Source: Gossypium raimondii
Taxonomy: Eukaryota > Streptophyta > Magnoliopsida > Malvales > Malvaceae
Assembly (NCBI RefSeq): GCF_025698545.1
Contig: NC_068575.1
Span: 61,513,980-61,577,979 of the forward strand
DNA: 64,000 bases
Direction of reading: 5' to 3'
Shown: positions 46,709-58,185 of the stretch, piece after piece
Layout of the letters: every line of letters begins with the position of its first letter
Position numbering within the stretch: the first letter of the stretch is position 1
Program-made: the position numbers and the translations under genes
The notes under the pieces: model-generated
Told to the model about the DNA's origin: nothing
Databases searched by the model: none
Seen by the model: the letters and a program-made list of their open reading frames with translations, nothing else

Positions 46709-48908
46709 TACTGAAGAATTTCTTAACCTTAACAACTCTCAAAACCTGGAGAAACACCAATTGCAAAAACAATGCTGAAAATCTAAAATAAAAGCTAATT
46801 CACCATATGTGATGATTGGATCATAAATCAAACATGAAAGATAAATAAATATATATGTATATATTCAGAAATCCAAAAAATTCCAATCTGATATGTTACA
46901 AAGGTACCATGGACAAAAATTCCATAAGCAAACAAGAATATTCATATCAAAACAAAAAAATGAAGATTGGATCCTAAACCCTAATTTAATAAATGGTTAA
47001 ATCTTGAATATTGCTTTAACTCCATCTAATTTCGTCTTAAAAACACATCAATGGATGAATCTTCCAAACCCATATCTAATTTGAACCAAAATTTAGAAAC
47101 CCAATCTTTGCATTCCATAATTAATCAAATTATCAACATGAGAATATATAAAAAGAAATGATTTTGACAATTGACAGTCAAAATGGAGATTTGAAAACAA
47201 TCGGTTCATTAAAGAAAATTATTCAATGAATTGAAGATAGTAAAAGGGGGAAAAAGCCAAAAAACCTTTGTGTTTGTAGGGCTTTTCTCTTCTATCGCTC
47301 TATTGGGGCTTCAATTTCCCTTTGGTTTTTCTGAACCCCAAAAGAAATTAAAATATTCCCCCCTTTGTTTGACCGTAGTTTGATAAAGGAAGGAAGACTG
47401 AGGTCCTTGAAAATGAATAAGCAAAACTTCAGGGATATGCCCCCAAAAAACCCTTTTCACAGCGAAGAACTCAGCTGCTTTCTCCAAGGTAACGCCATCA
47501 GTTTTTTTTAGCTAAAATTATATTTTAAATAGGATTAATATCTAGTTTGTCCTTAAATTTGTTCAAAAGTATTTTGTTAATATCTGAATCTGTATTCAAT
47601 CATTCATGTTTGTATTTATGCTCTAATATCGTTAGTTTGTGCTATGTGACATTGATAGTTAATCTAGTAGTGACACGTGACGAACTTATCAAGATATCAT
47701 GTGATAAATATAAATCTAAAAATTCTTTAAAAATAAATAAATTAATAGAAAATAGTACAAATTTTTGTCGAGGTTCATTCTTGAAGCAAAAGAAAATATA
47801 CTTTTTAAAGTTTTTTTAATTTTAAAAATTATAAATACCACATGATGTATTGAGAGACTACTATGTGACATTAAGGGATTGATTATCAATGCTATATAAC
47901 CTAATAGTATTAGTGCAGAACTACCAACTTAAGTGACGAACTACAAGTTCATGTACCAACTAAAGTTAAAATTTTAATTTAATTAGAAGGTTTTATATAG
48001 AAAATGAAAATATATAATTAATCTTGTAAATATATTTATTATTTAACTAATTTTAAATTTAGTTGGTGTTCACTTAATTTTTCATAATAAATACTTAACT
48101 ATTAGTAGAGATAATATTTATTTATTTTTGGATAATAAATCTATTTTATAGGTATCATATATTCTTATTCTATATAAATATGAAATAAAATAAATAGTCT
48201 CTTAATATTTAGTTATCATTTTAACATTTATTTTAGGTTAATTTCAGCTTTTAAAATTTAATTAAATTGTTTATTTTTGACTAAAAATTAACTAAATTGT
48301 TAAACTATTAATGGTATTGACGTGACAACTTACATTAGGTTTTACTTATATTTTATTGTTAATATGGAATTATTTTTAAATGTTTTATTAACTTTTTAAA
48401 TTTGTTTATTTTTAAATAGTTTTTAATTTTATAAAATATACATAATTTGTCTCATTAGTGGTCACATCAATATTATTAAAATTTAAATAGTTCAGTCAAT
48501 TTTGTTTCCATTCAAAAGCTAGCAATTTCACTAAAATAATTTCACTAAAATTTAAAAATTGAGGATAAAATGATCCCAAAAGAGCTAAAATGATAAAATG
48601 AATAAACGTTGGGGTTAAAATTATGATTATTCCTTTAAATATTTATAATACGTAAAAAATAAAACAAATTGAATTGCCTTTTAGGAATCTTTAAAAATAA
48701 TAGTCCACGTGCTGGTTTTCGACTTACACGTCGTTGTATTTTTTGTCGCTCAGCTGACAATTTCATTTCTCAGACAAACTCCCAATGTTCAAAGCTCAGT
48801 CAAAAACCTCACGAAAACAACTCTTCTTCACTACTCCTCCTCTAATTCAAAAATAAATAAAACGAAAAAAAATACATTTGATTGCCGGAAATCTAATTTC
48901 CGGAGATA
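46709..48908. other. Divergent promoter region between TFIIE beta and the MBD13-like gene
   Basis: About 46709-47330 probably includes the TFIIE beta 5' UTR with one intron and its promoter. A short + frame starting at 47413 (MNKQNFRDMPPKN...) ends in CTCCAAG-GTAACG, like a first exon, but no continuation is recognised. From 47500 to 48690 the sequence is AT-rich and unremarkable. A CACGTG G-box lies at about 48706-48711, some 200 bases upstream of the MBD13-like ATG, and the following 200 bases are likely its 5' UTR. Confidence 0.45.
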
Positions 48909-51900
48909 ATGACGGAAGAAACTTCACCGGACTGGCTTCCCGCTGGCTGGACCCAAGAGTTCAGATTCCAAAAGACCGGCCGCAGAATCACGGTTTGTTA
49001 ATTATCGTTTTTTCTAGGTTTTTCTTTTTACTTTTATTTGGTTTGATGTTTTAGTTTAACAGAAAATTAGCTGTTTTTTCGAAGAATTTTAGTGAATTAA
49101 GAATGATGTGGACTGATCAAGTTTTAAGATTAAGATTATGGAGCTTGTATTGGCCGATGACCCGTTTTTTTATTTGCATGTGAATGGAATGTTGTTAAAT
49201 GATATACCTAGATTTGTGCATGTTGAATGTGAAGGTTAATGAAATAAATGAGGGTTCCATTTTGTTGAATTATAAGTTTTTGGAGGCTAAACAGTGAGGG
49301 ATTAAGGCTGGATTCTGTTGATTTTGCATTTTAGGATATATTGCATTAAAATAGTTTTTTGAATAGTTAGTACTTGGCACTTGGCAGTAAATGTGTGTGT
49401 ATAATGCGTACCGACAGGTCAATTTTGTTCTGTATGAAGAGTTTTTAAGACATTGGAATGTTTGTCTTTGTCGTCTTTCGGTCGGAAGACGTTACGTGGC
49501 GCCGAAACATTGATTTCTATATTTCTTGTTCTCTTTTGTAGCATTATGTAAACCTGGCAACTGGTCAAAAATTCTTTACCAAGGATGATCTTATTCGCTA
49601 CACCAAAACCGAAACCAAAACGGAAAGCAAACAATATGACGACAGGTTGCTAACTTTAAAGCAAATTACAAAACCGTCAACGAACAGCCAAGTGAATGTA
49701 TGTGTGGATAATTAATTAGTTGTACTTTTATACATTTGTATTCTTTTATTCAGTCATCATATAGATTGCTTTCCTTGTTGCGGATATATGTTAATCCATC
49801 AACTGGATTTAGATTCTATTCCAGAAGTATAGAGCTTAAAAGTAGTATATATAAAACTAAGAACGAACTATTGTATCTTGTACAATCAATTATGGTAACA
49901 TTTCAAACAAGTTCATAGTCTCCACCTGTTTCTTCACGGTGTAACCGATAGATTACTGTTAAATTATCCAAAATCCATTTTAGCATCCTGTAACAACTAA
50001 TTTAAATCTTTTCCTTTCTCCTTAACAAACTCATGTTATGTGAAAGAAACATTTGCAGTCTTATCTTGGCATCCTGTGTTAAGTTAAAATGGCCCCTGCA
50101 AACGGTCACATAAATGTGAGTTTGCTGCCCTTTTCTTTTACTCTTTAATTATTTGATCATTGTATAGGCTGCTGTAAAAGAAAATGAATGTCCGGAATGG
50201 TTACCTAAGAATTGGTTCGTGGAGGTAAAAACCCATAAGAGTGGTGAATTCATTGGAAAGCGAGTCAAGGTATGAAATTTGTTTTTCCTTTTTTGAATAG
50301 GAATCATGGTGCTTTTTCTATCTTCTAGTACCATGTGGAATTTGTAATATTATATTATCGTGCATTAGCTTTTGCATAACTACCCCATTGCTGGTTCGGC
50401 ATTAATGGCTACTTTGTCAATGAGCATGCATGGCTTGTCCTACGTCCCCAATGATATCTGAATTAGATCATTTATACAGACACATACACGAACTAGATTT
50501 CTAATTAAAAAGTTCTTTTATGACCATGCATTTACTAACATAAGGAACTTTAAGCTTGTTTTGTCTCTTTGTAATATTTCAATTTTATCTTTATTGAGCT
50601 GCTTTCTTGTTGCAGATATATGTTGATCCATCAACTGGATTGAGATTCTATTCCAAGCCAGCGGTATTTCGATTTCTTAAACAAGCGGAGCAGAGAAATA
50701 GAAAAACTAACAAAAAGAAACAAGCCGCCTACTCTAGAAAGAAAGTTGGTTCTCGAAAATCCTTTTGCTATTATTTGCTTATACTAAAATACATAAAAGT
50801 TGTACTATATTTAGGATACCTTTTATGAGATATAGTTTATTTTTATTTTACTGCTACCGAATGAGATATGCTGTCTTGGATTTTGTAAAACTTAGGTTGT
50901 GATTGAGAAATCAACAGTGGATGATTTACCCGCAGGATGGATTAAGGAAATCAAGATCCAAAGGAATGCAAATGGAGTCCGAAAAGATCCGGTATGAAGT
51001 TACTTTCTAATTCTTGCAGTTCCCCCTAGCCTAATCCTTCATACATGGACAAATCCAACTCATTCATTCATTCCTTGATTTTCATGCGTGCATACCACAA
51101 ATATTTGCCACAAGTCTTGTGCTCATATTGCTTCAAACTACAGCATGGCAGTATAATGAACTAACTGCTGCATGTTGATGGAGTTATAAACCTATGGTTC
51201 CTTTAAACATGCCTAGTATTTGCAAATGTTGATCTGTACTAATTATGAATGCTACAGTATTACACTGATCCAGTTAGCGGATATGTTTTTCGCTCGAAAA
51301 AGGCTGTTCTTCACTATCTAGAAACTGGAGAGATTGCTAGAAGTGCTTTTTTGCCACCAAAGTCCAATGATGATCAAAATTTAACTGATGAAGATGGATC
51401 AGTAAGTTTGGACTTAGCTTCTGTGTTTTCTTGCTATGTTTATCATGGTCCACATGCTTGATTTATCAAATAATTTCCATGATGCATACCGTGTCAAAAC
51501 TAAAATACCCTTATCATTTATTGAATGGCATAGTGTAAGATCATGTTTTCTGGACAAGTCTATCTGCTGGATAGGGTAAGACACGTAGGCTAATATTAGA
51601 AACAGAATATATTTCAGAGACATATATTACATTTTAATTTAGATGAGTGAGTTTATCCTGCCTTCTGTGTATATTAGCAACTCCCGGAAGCTAAAAGGCA
51701 GAAAGTGAAGCTTCTTGCCACCAAGCGGCAGCTTGTAACAGGTAAAGGGTGGAAAATTTATAATCCCTTTTAATCCTGAACAACCAACTTGAGTATTTGA
51801 GTTGGGCAGATTGACTTATGTGAGAAACATATGTGAATTTTTGGCTGCAGATGGGGAGACATCTGACTTATCTGGTCTAGAAACCGAGATCTCCAAGGAA

Positions 51901-53820
51901 GGCCAAATTGACGAGGACTGTGCTGATACTGGGCTTGCTACAGAAAGGAATCCCAAGACTGCAGAAAAATCCAGTCAGAGCAGCTCGATAGCTCATAAAG
52001 CTTCCAATGGAGAGCAGGGTAAAATAGTCTCCGCTGATAACATGCTTGCTTCAACCGCTGCTGATGATGAAAAGGAGAAAAGCAATATAAGCTCTAGTAA
52101 TTCTGGCAAGTCAAAGAATAAGAAAGAGCTTGATTTGCCTCATGGGTCTTCAAATCGACTTGATCAGCTTGAACCTGAGCAGGTGGCTAGTGGCCTTGAA
52201 CGTGTGAACCCTTGCCAAAAGGAAGCCAATGGTCCATGTGTTTTAGAGAAGGAATCACCTCTGCAGTTAAATGTTTGCTCCAATCCAGAGGTGGCAAAGC
52301 AACCCTCTGCTTATCCAAAAGTTAAACCGCGCCGTGGGTTAGCGAAGACCATAAAGCCCATTGAAGATGAAGATATTCTCAGAAAGCAACCACAAATGTT
52401 GGAGATTGATAAGACTAGTGACACTAAATCAGAAGTACAGCCTATGTTTTCTTCAGACCCGTGCCTAGAGTTTAGGGTGAATACTCCTAGAGGTGGGGTA
52501 CCACATGAGGATGCTTCCGCTGAAGGCCTTGTTTCAACTGCAGCTTCCAGTGTCCTGCAAGAGAAGAATCTAGAGAAAACGAGGATGGAAAGCAAGAGAA
52601 GAAATTTAGAAAATAAGAACTCGAGCAAGGTCAAGAAGATGAAAGAGCTTGACTTGCCTCGTCGCATTTCAAAACGACTTGCTGGGCTTGAACATGAGCC
52701 GGTTGGCAATGGAGTGTCTGCTGAAGTAGCTATCCAGAATACAACCAGAAAGTCTGGAAAATCCGAAGCAAAACCACCATGTGTTTTGGCGGATAAAGCA
52801 ACTCAGCAGCTAAATGTTGGCCTTGATGTCACGGTCTCGAATCAAGCTTCTCCAGCAGTTCTTGGTACAGTAATCAATAACATAAGTCCCCACCAAGATA
52901 GAACAATTCTTGCAGAGCAACCACAAATGTTGGGAACCCAGGACAGTGACAGCAAGTCAGACCTACACCCTTTCTTTTGTTCTGACCCGTGCCTGGAATT
53001 TGCAATCAAAACTCTTACAGGTGCAATACCATTAGAGGATGCTATCAACGAAGGACTTGTTTCAGCGCCTATTGCTAATATCCAGCCACGGAAGAATCTA
53101 GCTGAAACTACAACTGAAAACAGCTGCTGTAGAAAAACTCTTATTAACACAATTAGATCTAAGAAGAAGGATGCCGGTTCGCAACAGCGGTCTTCAAAAC
53201 GACTTGCTGGACATGCACCTGAGCTGATGGCAAATTCTTTGTCCAATGAACAATTCCTCAACTTGGCAGCTCAAAAGTCTTACGATAGCAAAGCTAGAAA
53301 TGTGAATTTGCCTTCAGCGAATCTGACGGAGAAATCATCTCAACAACTCGAGTTTGGACCAAGAGTGGCCCTTGAACATCAAGGCTTTACATACCGAACC
53401 AATTCATCTCACAACGAGTCATTAAACAAGAGCAAAGAGCCTCATCAAAACCAAACCATTCCTACAGGACTGAACAATGAGAATCCGGGGGGCCTGCCAT
53501 CTGCAATTCCATTCGGTAGCCTGTGCTCTGATCCATACTTCAAGTTCCCATTCAATACTCTTACAGGTTCTAGTGCTGCAGAGGACAGTTTTACTTTTCA
53601 GAGAAACTTTGCACTGCCAGATTACGGCTTCCCCAACAATTTCCTAAGTGATATCCCGTCGCAAGTATTTCCCGTGGAACAACCTGTTCTGCAACAACAA
53701 CAACAGTTCCCTTCTAATCCTCCATTCCTTCCCCCCGGAAACGTAAGCTTACCCAACAGCGATACAATCAATGCTCAACAATCTTACAGGACCGGCAAAA
53801 CGAATTACCAGGCAAGGTAA
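48909..53820 (+). CDS. MBD13: Methyl-CpG-binding-domain protein with three MBD-like modules (MBD13-like)
   Basis: Eight exons: 48909-48992, 49542-49697, 50168-50269, 50616-50744, 50896-50991, 51258-51401, 51678-51741 and 51851-53820. They encode 914 residues. Three MBD-like modules lie at about 8-55, 88-135 and 163-215 (PDWLPAGWTQEF, CPEWLPKNWFVEV, VDDLPAGWIKEI). Each is cut by an intron at the same place, just before HYVNLATG, IYVDPSTG and YYTDPVSG. This shows the modules arose by exon-pair duplication. MBD proteins are nuclear and may bind methylated DNA, though plant MBD13 itself is poorly understood. The long last exon holds three imperfect repeats, each with a KRLAGLE-like motif and a DPCLEF...LTG...ED motif (about 349-490, 522-660, 697-845), then a Gln-rich stretch. 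Lys-rich segments may be nuclear signals. A ghost exon lies in intron 2. Confidence 0.9.
49760..49850 (+). pseudogene. Ghost exon in intron 2 of the MBD13-like gene
   Basis: The sequence here matches the start of exon 4 (50600-50690) over about 60 bases: TTTCCTTGTTGCGGATATAT against TTTCTTGTTGCAGATATATG, then ATCCATCAACTGGATT and AGATTCTATTCCA. It reads IYVNPSTGFRFYSR before similarity is lost. Its acceptor has GCGG in place of GCAG, so normal splicing is unlikely. It is probably a relic of module duplication, with its partner half-module missing or too diverged to see. Confidence 0.75.
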
Positions 53821-54231
53821 AATCCTATACATAGCTTTACTAAAGGAAGCAAGACAAGTTCAGGTTAGATACTTCTTTTTGAAACTGGCATCTTTTTGGG
53901 TTTTTTTGACTCGGTGGTGTTGTAGCTTTTTGTATTCTGGCATGCTTTCCTTAGAAGAAAACAAAATATAGGGTAAATGGCTTAGTGTAAAAGTACATCG
54001 GCTGTTAATCTAAAGACATTACACCTTGAACTCTTAATCTTATGTTAAAGATACTGTAGGTCTTGCTTTAAAATCCAAGGTGTTGTTAGCTTCTTGGTTT
54101 TCCCTTGCATCAGTTTTGGGTGTTCATTAGATTTTAAAGGACAGTAATCTGCCTGATAAGCGTCTCTTGATTGTTGAATGATTTGAAATTGAAAATAAGA
54201 TTTTAATTGTCGTTGAAGTTTATAAAATTCA
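53821..54231. other. 3' flank of the MBD13-like gene
   Basis: Probably 3' UTR and terminator region. The MBD13-like stop is at 53818-53820. A small frame that reads on in another phase is not supported. Confidence 0.4.
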
Positions 54232-54446
54232 GGGTAAAGTACATGAATAGTCATCCATATATTCAGTTCTTTTTATTTTAGTCACTCAACTATTAATTGT
54301 TTTTCATTTTAGTTACTCAACTATTAAATATTAATATTTAACTTTTCAAAAGTTGAGTGACTAAAACAAAAGATATTAATAGTTGGGTTGAGTGATTAAA
54401 ATAGAACGAATTGAATAGTTGAGTGACTTTTCTTTGTACTTTATCT
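54232..54446. mobile_element. Compact MITE related to family B (215 bp)
   Basis: The left end GGGTAAAGTACATGAATAGT pairs with the right end (complement of ACTTTTCTTTGTACTTTATC). The word TAGTCACTCAACTATTAA and its complement recur through both arms, so nearly the whole element can fold. It is non-coding. Confidence 0.65.
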
Positions 54447-54951
54447 AAAAATTTAAATTTTAAAATTCTAGTCTAATCATTACCATGGTTAACTTTAACG
54501 TGTTTATATTTATTGACGACAGATTATATGAGGGAAAGTTAATCAACATGTAAAATTGACAAATTTTCACAAAAATATTAACAATTATTGGGACTTCTAT
54601 TTAAAATAGTTTGAAGGCTTAATTTCTAACCAAATCTCGAATTGTCAAAGTACAGGGACTAACAGTACGTTTTTTAACCCATGTGTTTTTTTTTCGTGTT
54701 CAAAATTTACGGGCTTACTTAAAAACCAGCCAAACCATATCCCTTGCTCAAATCCAAGAACCAACATGTTACTAAATCTCCAGAGTACAAATTAGGCAAA
54801 CATTTCAATCAGTAATAATTTCCCAGTGTCACAGTTAACTGCAGTAAAAAGACAACATGGTAATAACATCCAACCAAACATGGTCCGAAAATCAAACATA
54901 ATAGTTATTTCTTGAAACGGGAATTAAGGTTGAAAACTATAAGTGGCCTGC
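54447..54951. other. Spacer between convergent genes
   Basis: AT-rich sequence and the 3' UTR of the C2 gene on the minus strand (from about 54840). Nothing else is recognised. Confidence 0.4.
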
Positions 54952-56320
54952 CTAATCAGTGTATGAAGACTGCTTCCACCCTCCAAAAGATTCTTCAACT
55001 TCAAAATCCCTGCTTTCACGTTCCTGTTTTGAACCAATTCAAGTTCTTGCATTTTAGTTAGCTGGAAATAATCAATCCAAAAACCACTTCAAATTTGTGA
55101 AAAAAAAATTACCTCGGGGGTGAAAGTGAGACCAAGTTTAATCTCCCCACGATATTCTCCATCCTTGACAACAGTATATGCAGTAAGGGGAATGTTTCTT
55201 TCGATAAATACAGGCTCCAGTGGTATACTGAAAAGCATCAAAAAAGCTCTTCTTCAGAAGCCATTTTATTATATATATATTGGAATTTGTCTACATTAAT
55301 AATATTTATTTTATTTTCCTTTTTTCTTATTGTATTCGTGTCTAACACTTGTATATCCAAAGTAATTTTGGATGAGTATAACATATGACCCTTCAAATAC
55401 ATGAAAAAAATAAAAAAAAATAAAAAACAGAGAAACCCGAGTCCAGTTTATATCTATCCATATACGACACTCACGCTACTTCTCCCACGAAATCATCCTG
55501 AGAACCAGTATCACTGTCCATTATTTTCAGTGCGAGTTCCGAAGCACCTTCGGAGATGTTGAATATGAAATCCTCGTTCCATTCTGGTTCTGATCCTTTT
55601 CCTGAGAAAATTTATTGTTTCAAAAACTCTATCAAATGTAAGCAAAGTTTGAATCGTGATAGTTGATCCATCGATCAACAAGATGAATAAATTTGTTGAG
55701 AATTTAGATTGATCTATAAAGCTCCCAAACCTGATGCAACACTGCTTTTCTGCTCCTGGGTTCGGCAAGTAAGAAGCACGTAAGGATCCATGTTACCTGC
55801 TCGTTTCCAAAATTTAATTTCTCAGAAACATTACACCATATTCTTTCGAGTATTCGTTTCCAATACTTACGGAGATACAATGTTTCAATATATAAATATA
55901 TATAATTCGAAAATAGCACGCTAGTGTCAACACGATATGCAACTATATGGCGGAAAAACGAAAACTAAACTAATATAAATTATCACTTCCAAGTAATAAA
56001 TCTACAAGCAATTCTTTCCGCTGTTCATCAATGCAGTTCAGATCAGATCCATCGTATGATCAAAAATTTAGTTTAGATTGGCTAAACGTTCTTGATCTGA
56101 TCAAAAATTGTCATGAGATCATAACAGAAACATCTAAAAGTAATCGAATGTACTCAGATCTTCACAGATATGTTCGAAATTAAGATTAAACAAAAAAAAA
56201 TGACAATCAGATTTCAAATTAACGAGAAAAAAGAAAAGAAAAGCGGAACTCACAGAGAAAATCTGTGTTCTCGAGACCTTTGGCACTAACAAGGACAACT
56301 TGAAGCTTTCCCTGAGGCAT
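54952..56320 (-). CDS. Small single C2-domain protein (elicitor-responsive/CaLB type)
   Basis: Five exons in transcript order: 56320-56254, 55796-55731, 55601-55475, 55227-55113 and 55023-54952. They encode 148 residues. The protein is almost all one C2 domain: GKLQVVLVSAKGLENTDF, MDPYVLLTCRTQEQKS, EPEWNEDFIFNISEG, then KIMDSDTGSQDDFVGEVAIPLE. Candidate calcium ligands D20, D26, D73, D75 and D81 are present, so calcium-dependent phospholipid binding is likely. A short tail with EESFGGWKQSS follows, as in Arabidopsis and rice small C2 proteins annotated as elicitor-responsive protein 3-like. No membrane segment or signal peptide is present; such proteins are cytosolic and move to the plasma membrane upon calcium signals. 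The gene converges with the MBD13-like gene. Confidence 0.9.
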
Positions 56321-56956
56321 GATATTTTGGAGAGTAGAAACCGAGAAAAAGAAAGAAAGAAAACTGTGTCAAAAAAATTCAGATCCCAGAGACCAATATA
56401 TATAAAGGAGAATGATTTTGCTTTCTATCTCATTGGATTCTCTTTCTAAATAAAGCTTTTTACAAAGATACTGTAAAAGGAATTATCGACATCTGCGGAC
56501 ACGTTTTCCATGAGTAGGTTTGAAGATTGGTTCATAAAATTAGAGAGTTTGGATAAAAATGTAAGTTCGAAATATGAGTTTGGACAAAAAAAATAGATTC
56601 CATTTTTTATCCGAGCCCGGCCCGGAGACATATCTTTGTAATATTTTTTGGGAAATATTTATTTCAATTTTTTAAATATATTTTCAATTTGTTAAAAAAT
56701 ATTTATTTTAATATTTGTAGTATATTTGATATACTATAATTTTAAATTTTTTTATATAATAATATATATCTTTTAAATTTAATACAGGCCGAATCTGAGT
56801 TTAGCATCTATAATCTTAGTAAGGCTTGGGTAAAAATTTAACCTCATTTTCAGATTGGGCCGAGCCTGAGCCTAAAATTTTGCTAAGGCTCGGCCCATGG
56901 ACAACTCTATAAACTAGTCAATTCAACTACGCAACCACCATGCGTGAAAATAAGGA
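56321..56956. other. Promoter of the C2 gene with a decayed hAT-like element
   Basis: The first ~150 bases upstream of the ATG contain TATATATAAAGG at 56396-56407 on +, and GAAAGAAAGAAAG. From about 56494 to 56909 there is a decayed hAT-like element: TGCGGACACGTTTTCCATGA at the left, GGCCCATGGACAACTCTA at the right and the arm word GGCTCGGCCC. No target duplication is visible. Confidence 0.5.
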
Positions 56957-57502
56957 GGGTAAACTACACCCATAGTCACTAAACTAGTAATAATTTTATG
57001 CTTTGGTCACTAAACTTCATAAAGTTACAAAATAATCACTTAACTATTTAAAAGTTCTCATTTAAGTCATTGAACTCTTCAAAAGTCTTTATTTACGACA
57101 TTGGGTTGTTAATTTTTTTTTTTGAAAGTCCAACTAGCAAGCTCTAAGCAACAACTCGATGATCGGTATGGTAGATCAATACCTATTGACGAGTAAAATA
57201 ACATATCTAACGATCAATGTCGAAGATCGAAGAAAAAAGTAGTTTGGATTTTGGTTCGTAAATTCTTGATGTTCTAAGTTATTTCATGAAAAATAGTTGA
57301 ACTGTAGAAGATAAGGTGAATGAGAGTTTTCGATTAGTGTCAGTAGTGCGAACAGAAAATGTCATGTAACAACAACTTTAACAACTCAATGACTCAAATG
57401 AACACATTTGAATAGTTTAGTGACTACTTTGTAACTTTTTTAAGTTGAGTGACCAAAACATAAACTTACTAATAGTTTAGTGACTTTGGGCGTAGTTAAC
57501 CC
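56957..57502. mobile_element. MITE, family B (546 bp)
   Basis: The left arm GGGTAAACTACACCCATAGT and the right arm (complement, TTAGTGACTTTGGGCGTAGT) form long inverted repeats of about 120 bases. The internal region has ATTCTTGATGTTCTAAGTTA and TGCGAACAGAAAATGTCATG. It is one of the better-kept copies and is non-coding. Confidence 0.7.
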
Positions 57503-57667
57503 TTGTTTTAAACTACAAAATCGATCATTTTTATTCGAATAAGTTTTCATTTATGTCAACCAACTTTAAAGGATTACTATATGACTACTATCATCGATAT
57601 ATTATGTTATAGTCGCCTAGTTATTAACTTGGGTCAAAATTGTACGACTAATTCTAGTATTTTTTTC

Positions 57668-58185
57668 GGTTAAGTTTTGCTTTAGTTCTTATATTTTGTG
57701 AAAGTTATGGATTTAGTTATTGTACTTCAAAATTGATCGATTTTAGTTATTGTACTTTTGAAAATTGAAATATTAGTCTTGTCTCAAACAATAGTAGTTA
57801 AATATGTTTGTTTAAATTCAATTCTTGGTCATATATTATGCATACAATTATATATTTAATACATATGCTCCAATTGGATCATTCTAAGTTATTATACTTT
57901 TTGAATTTTGAAATTCTAATTTTGATGCAAATTATAGTCGTTAATTCATTAGCTAAAATTTTAATGAGTAATACGTGGAATAAGAAGTTGACATGGTATT
58001 ACGCATATAATAACATGTTTGCTACGTAATATTTATGAAATACTTTAACTTAATTAATTTAATAATTATCGTTTTGTAATTACTGAAAATTTGAAGTTTA
58101 AAAGTATAGGACTAAAATAATCAAATTAAAATATAGGAACTAAAATTCATAACTTTTGCAAAGTTCAGGGACAATTGGAAAATTT
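57668..58185. mobile_element. MITE-like repeat, family D
   Basis: The left arm GGTTAAGTTTTGCTTTAGTT is complementary to a right arm with AACTTTTGCAAAGTTCAGGG and AAAATTTTAACC. Order and spacing match 42652-43085. A weaker relative follows at about 58400-58740 (GGTTAAAATATGTCATCAGT). Confidence 0.5.
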
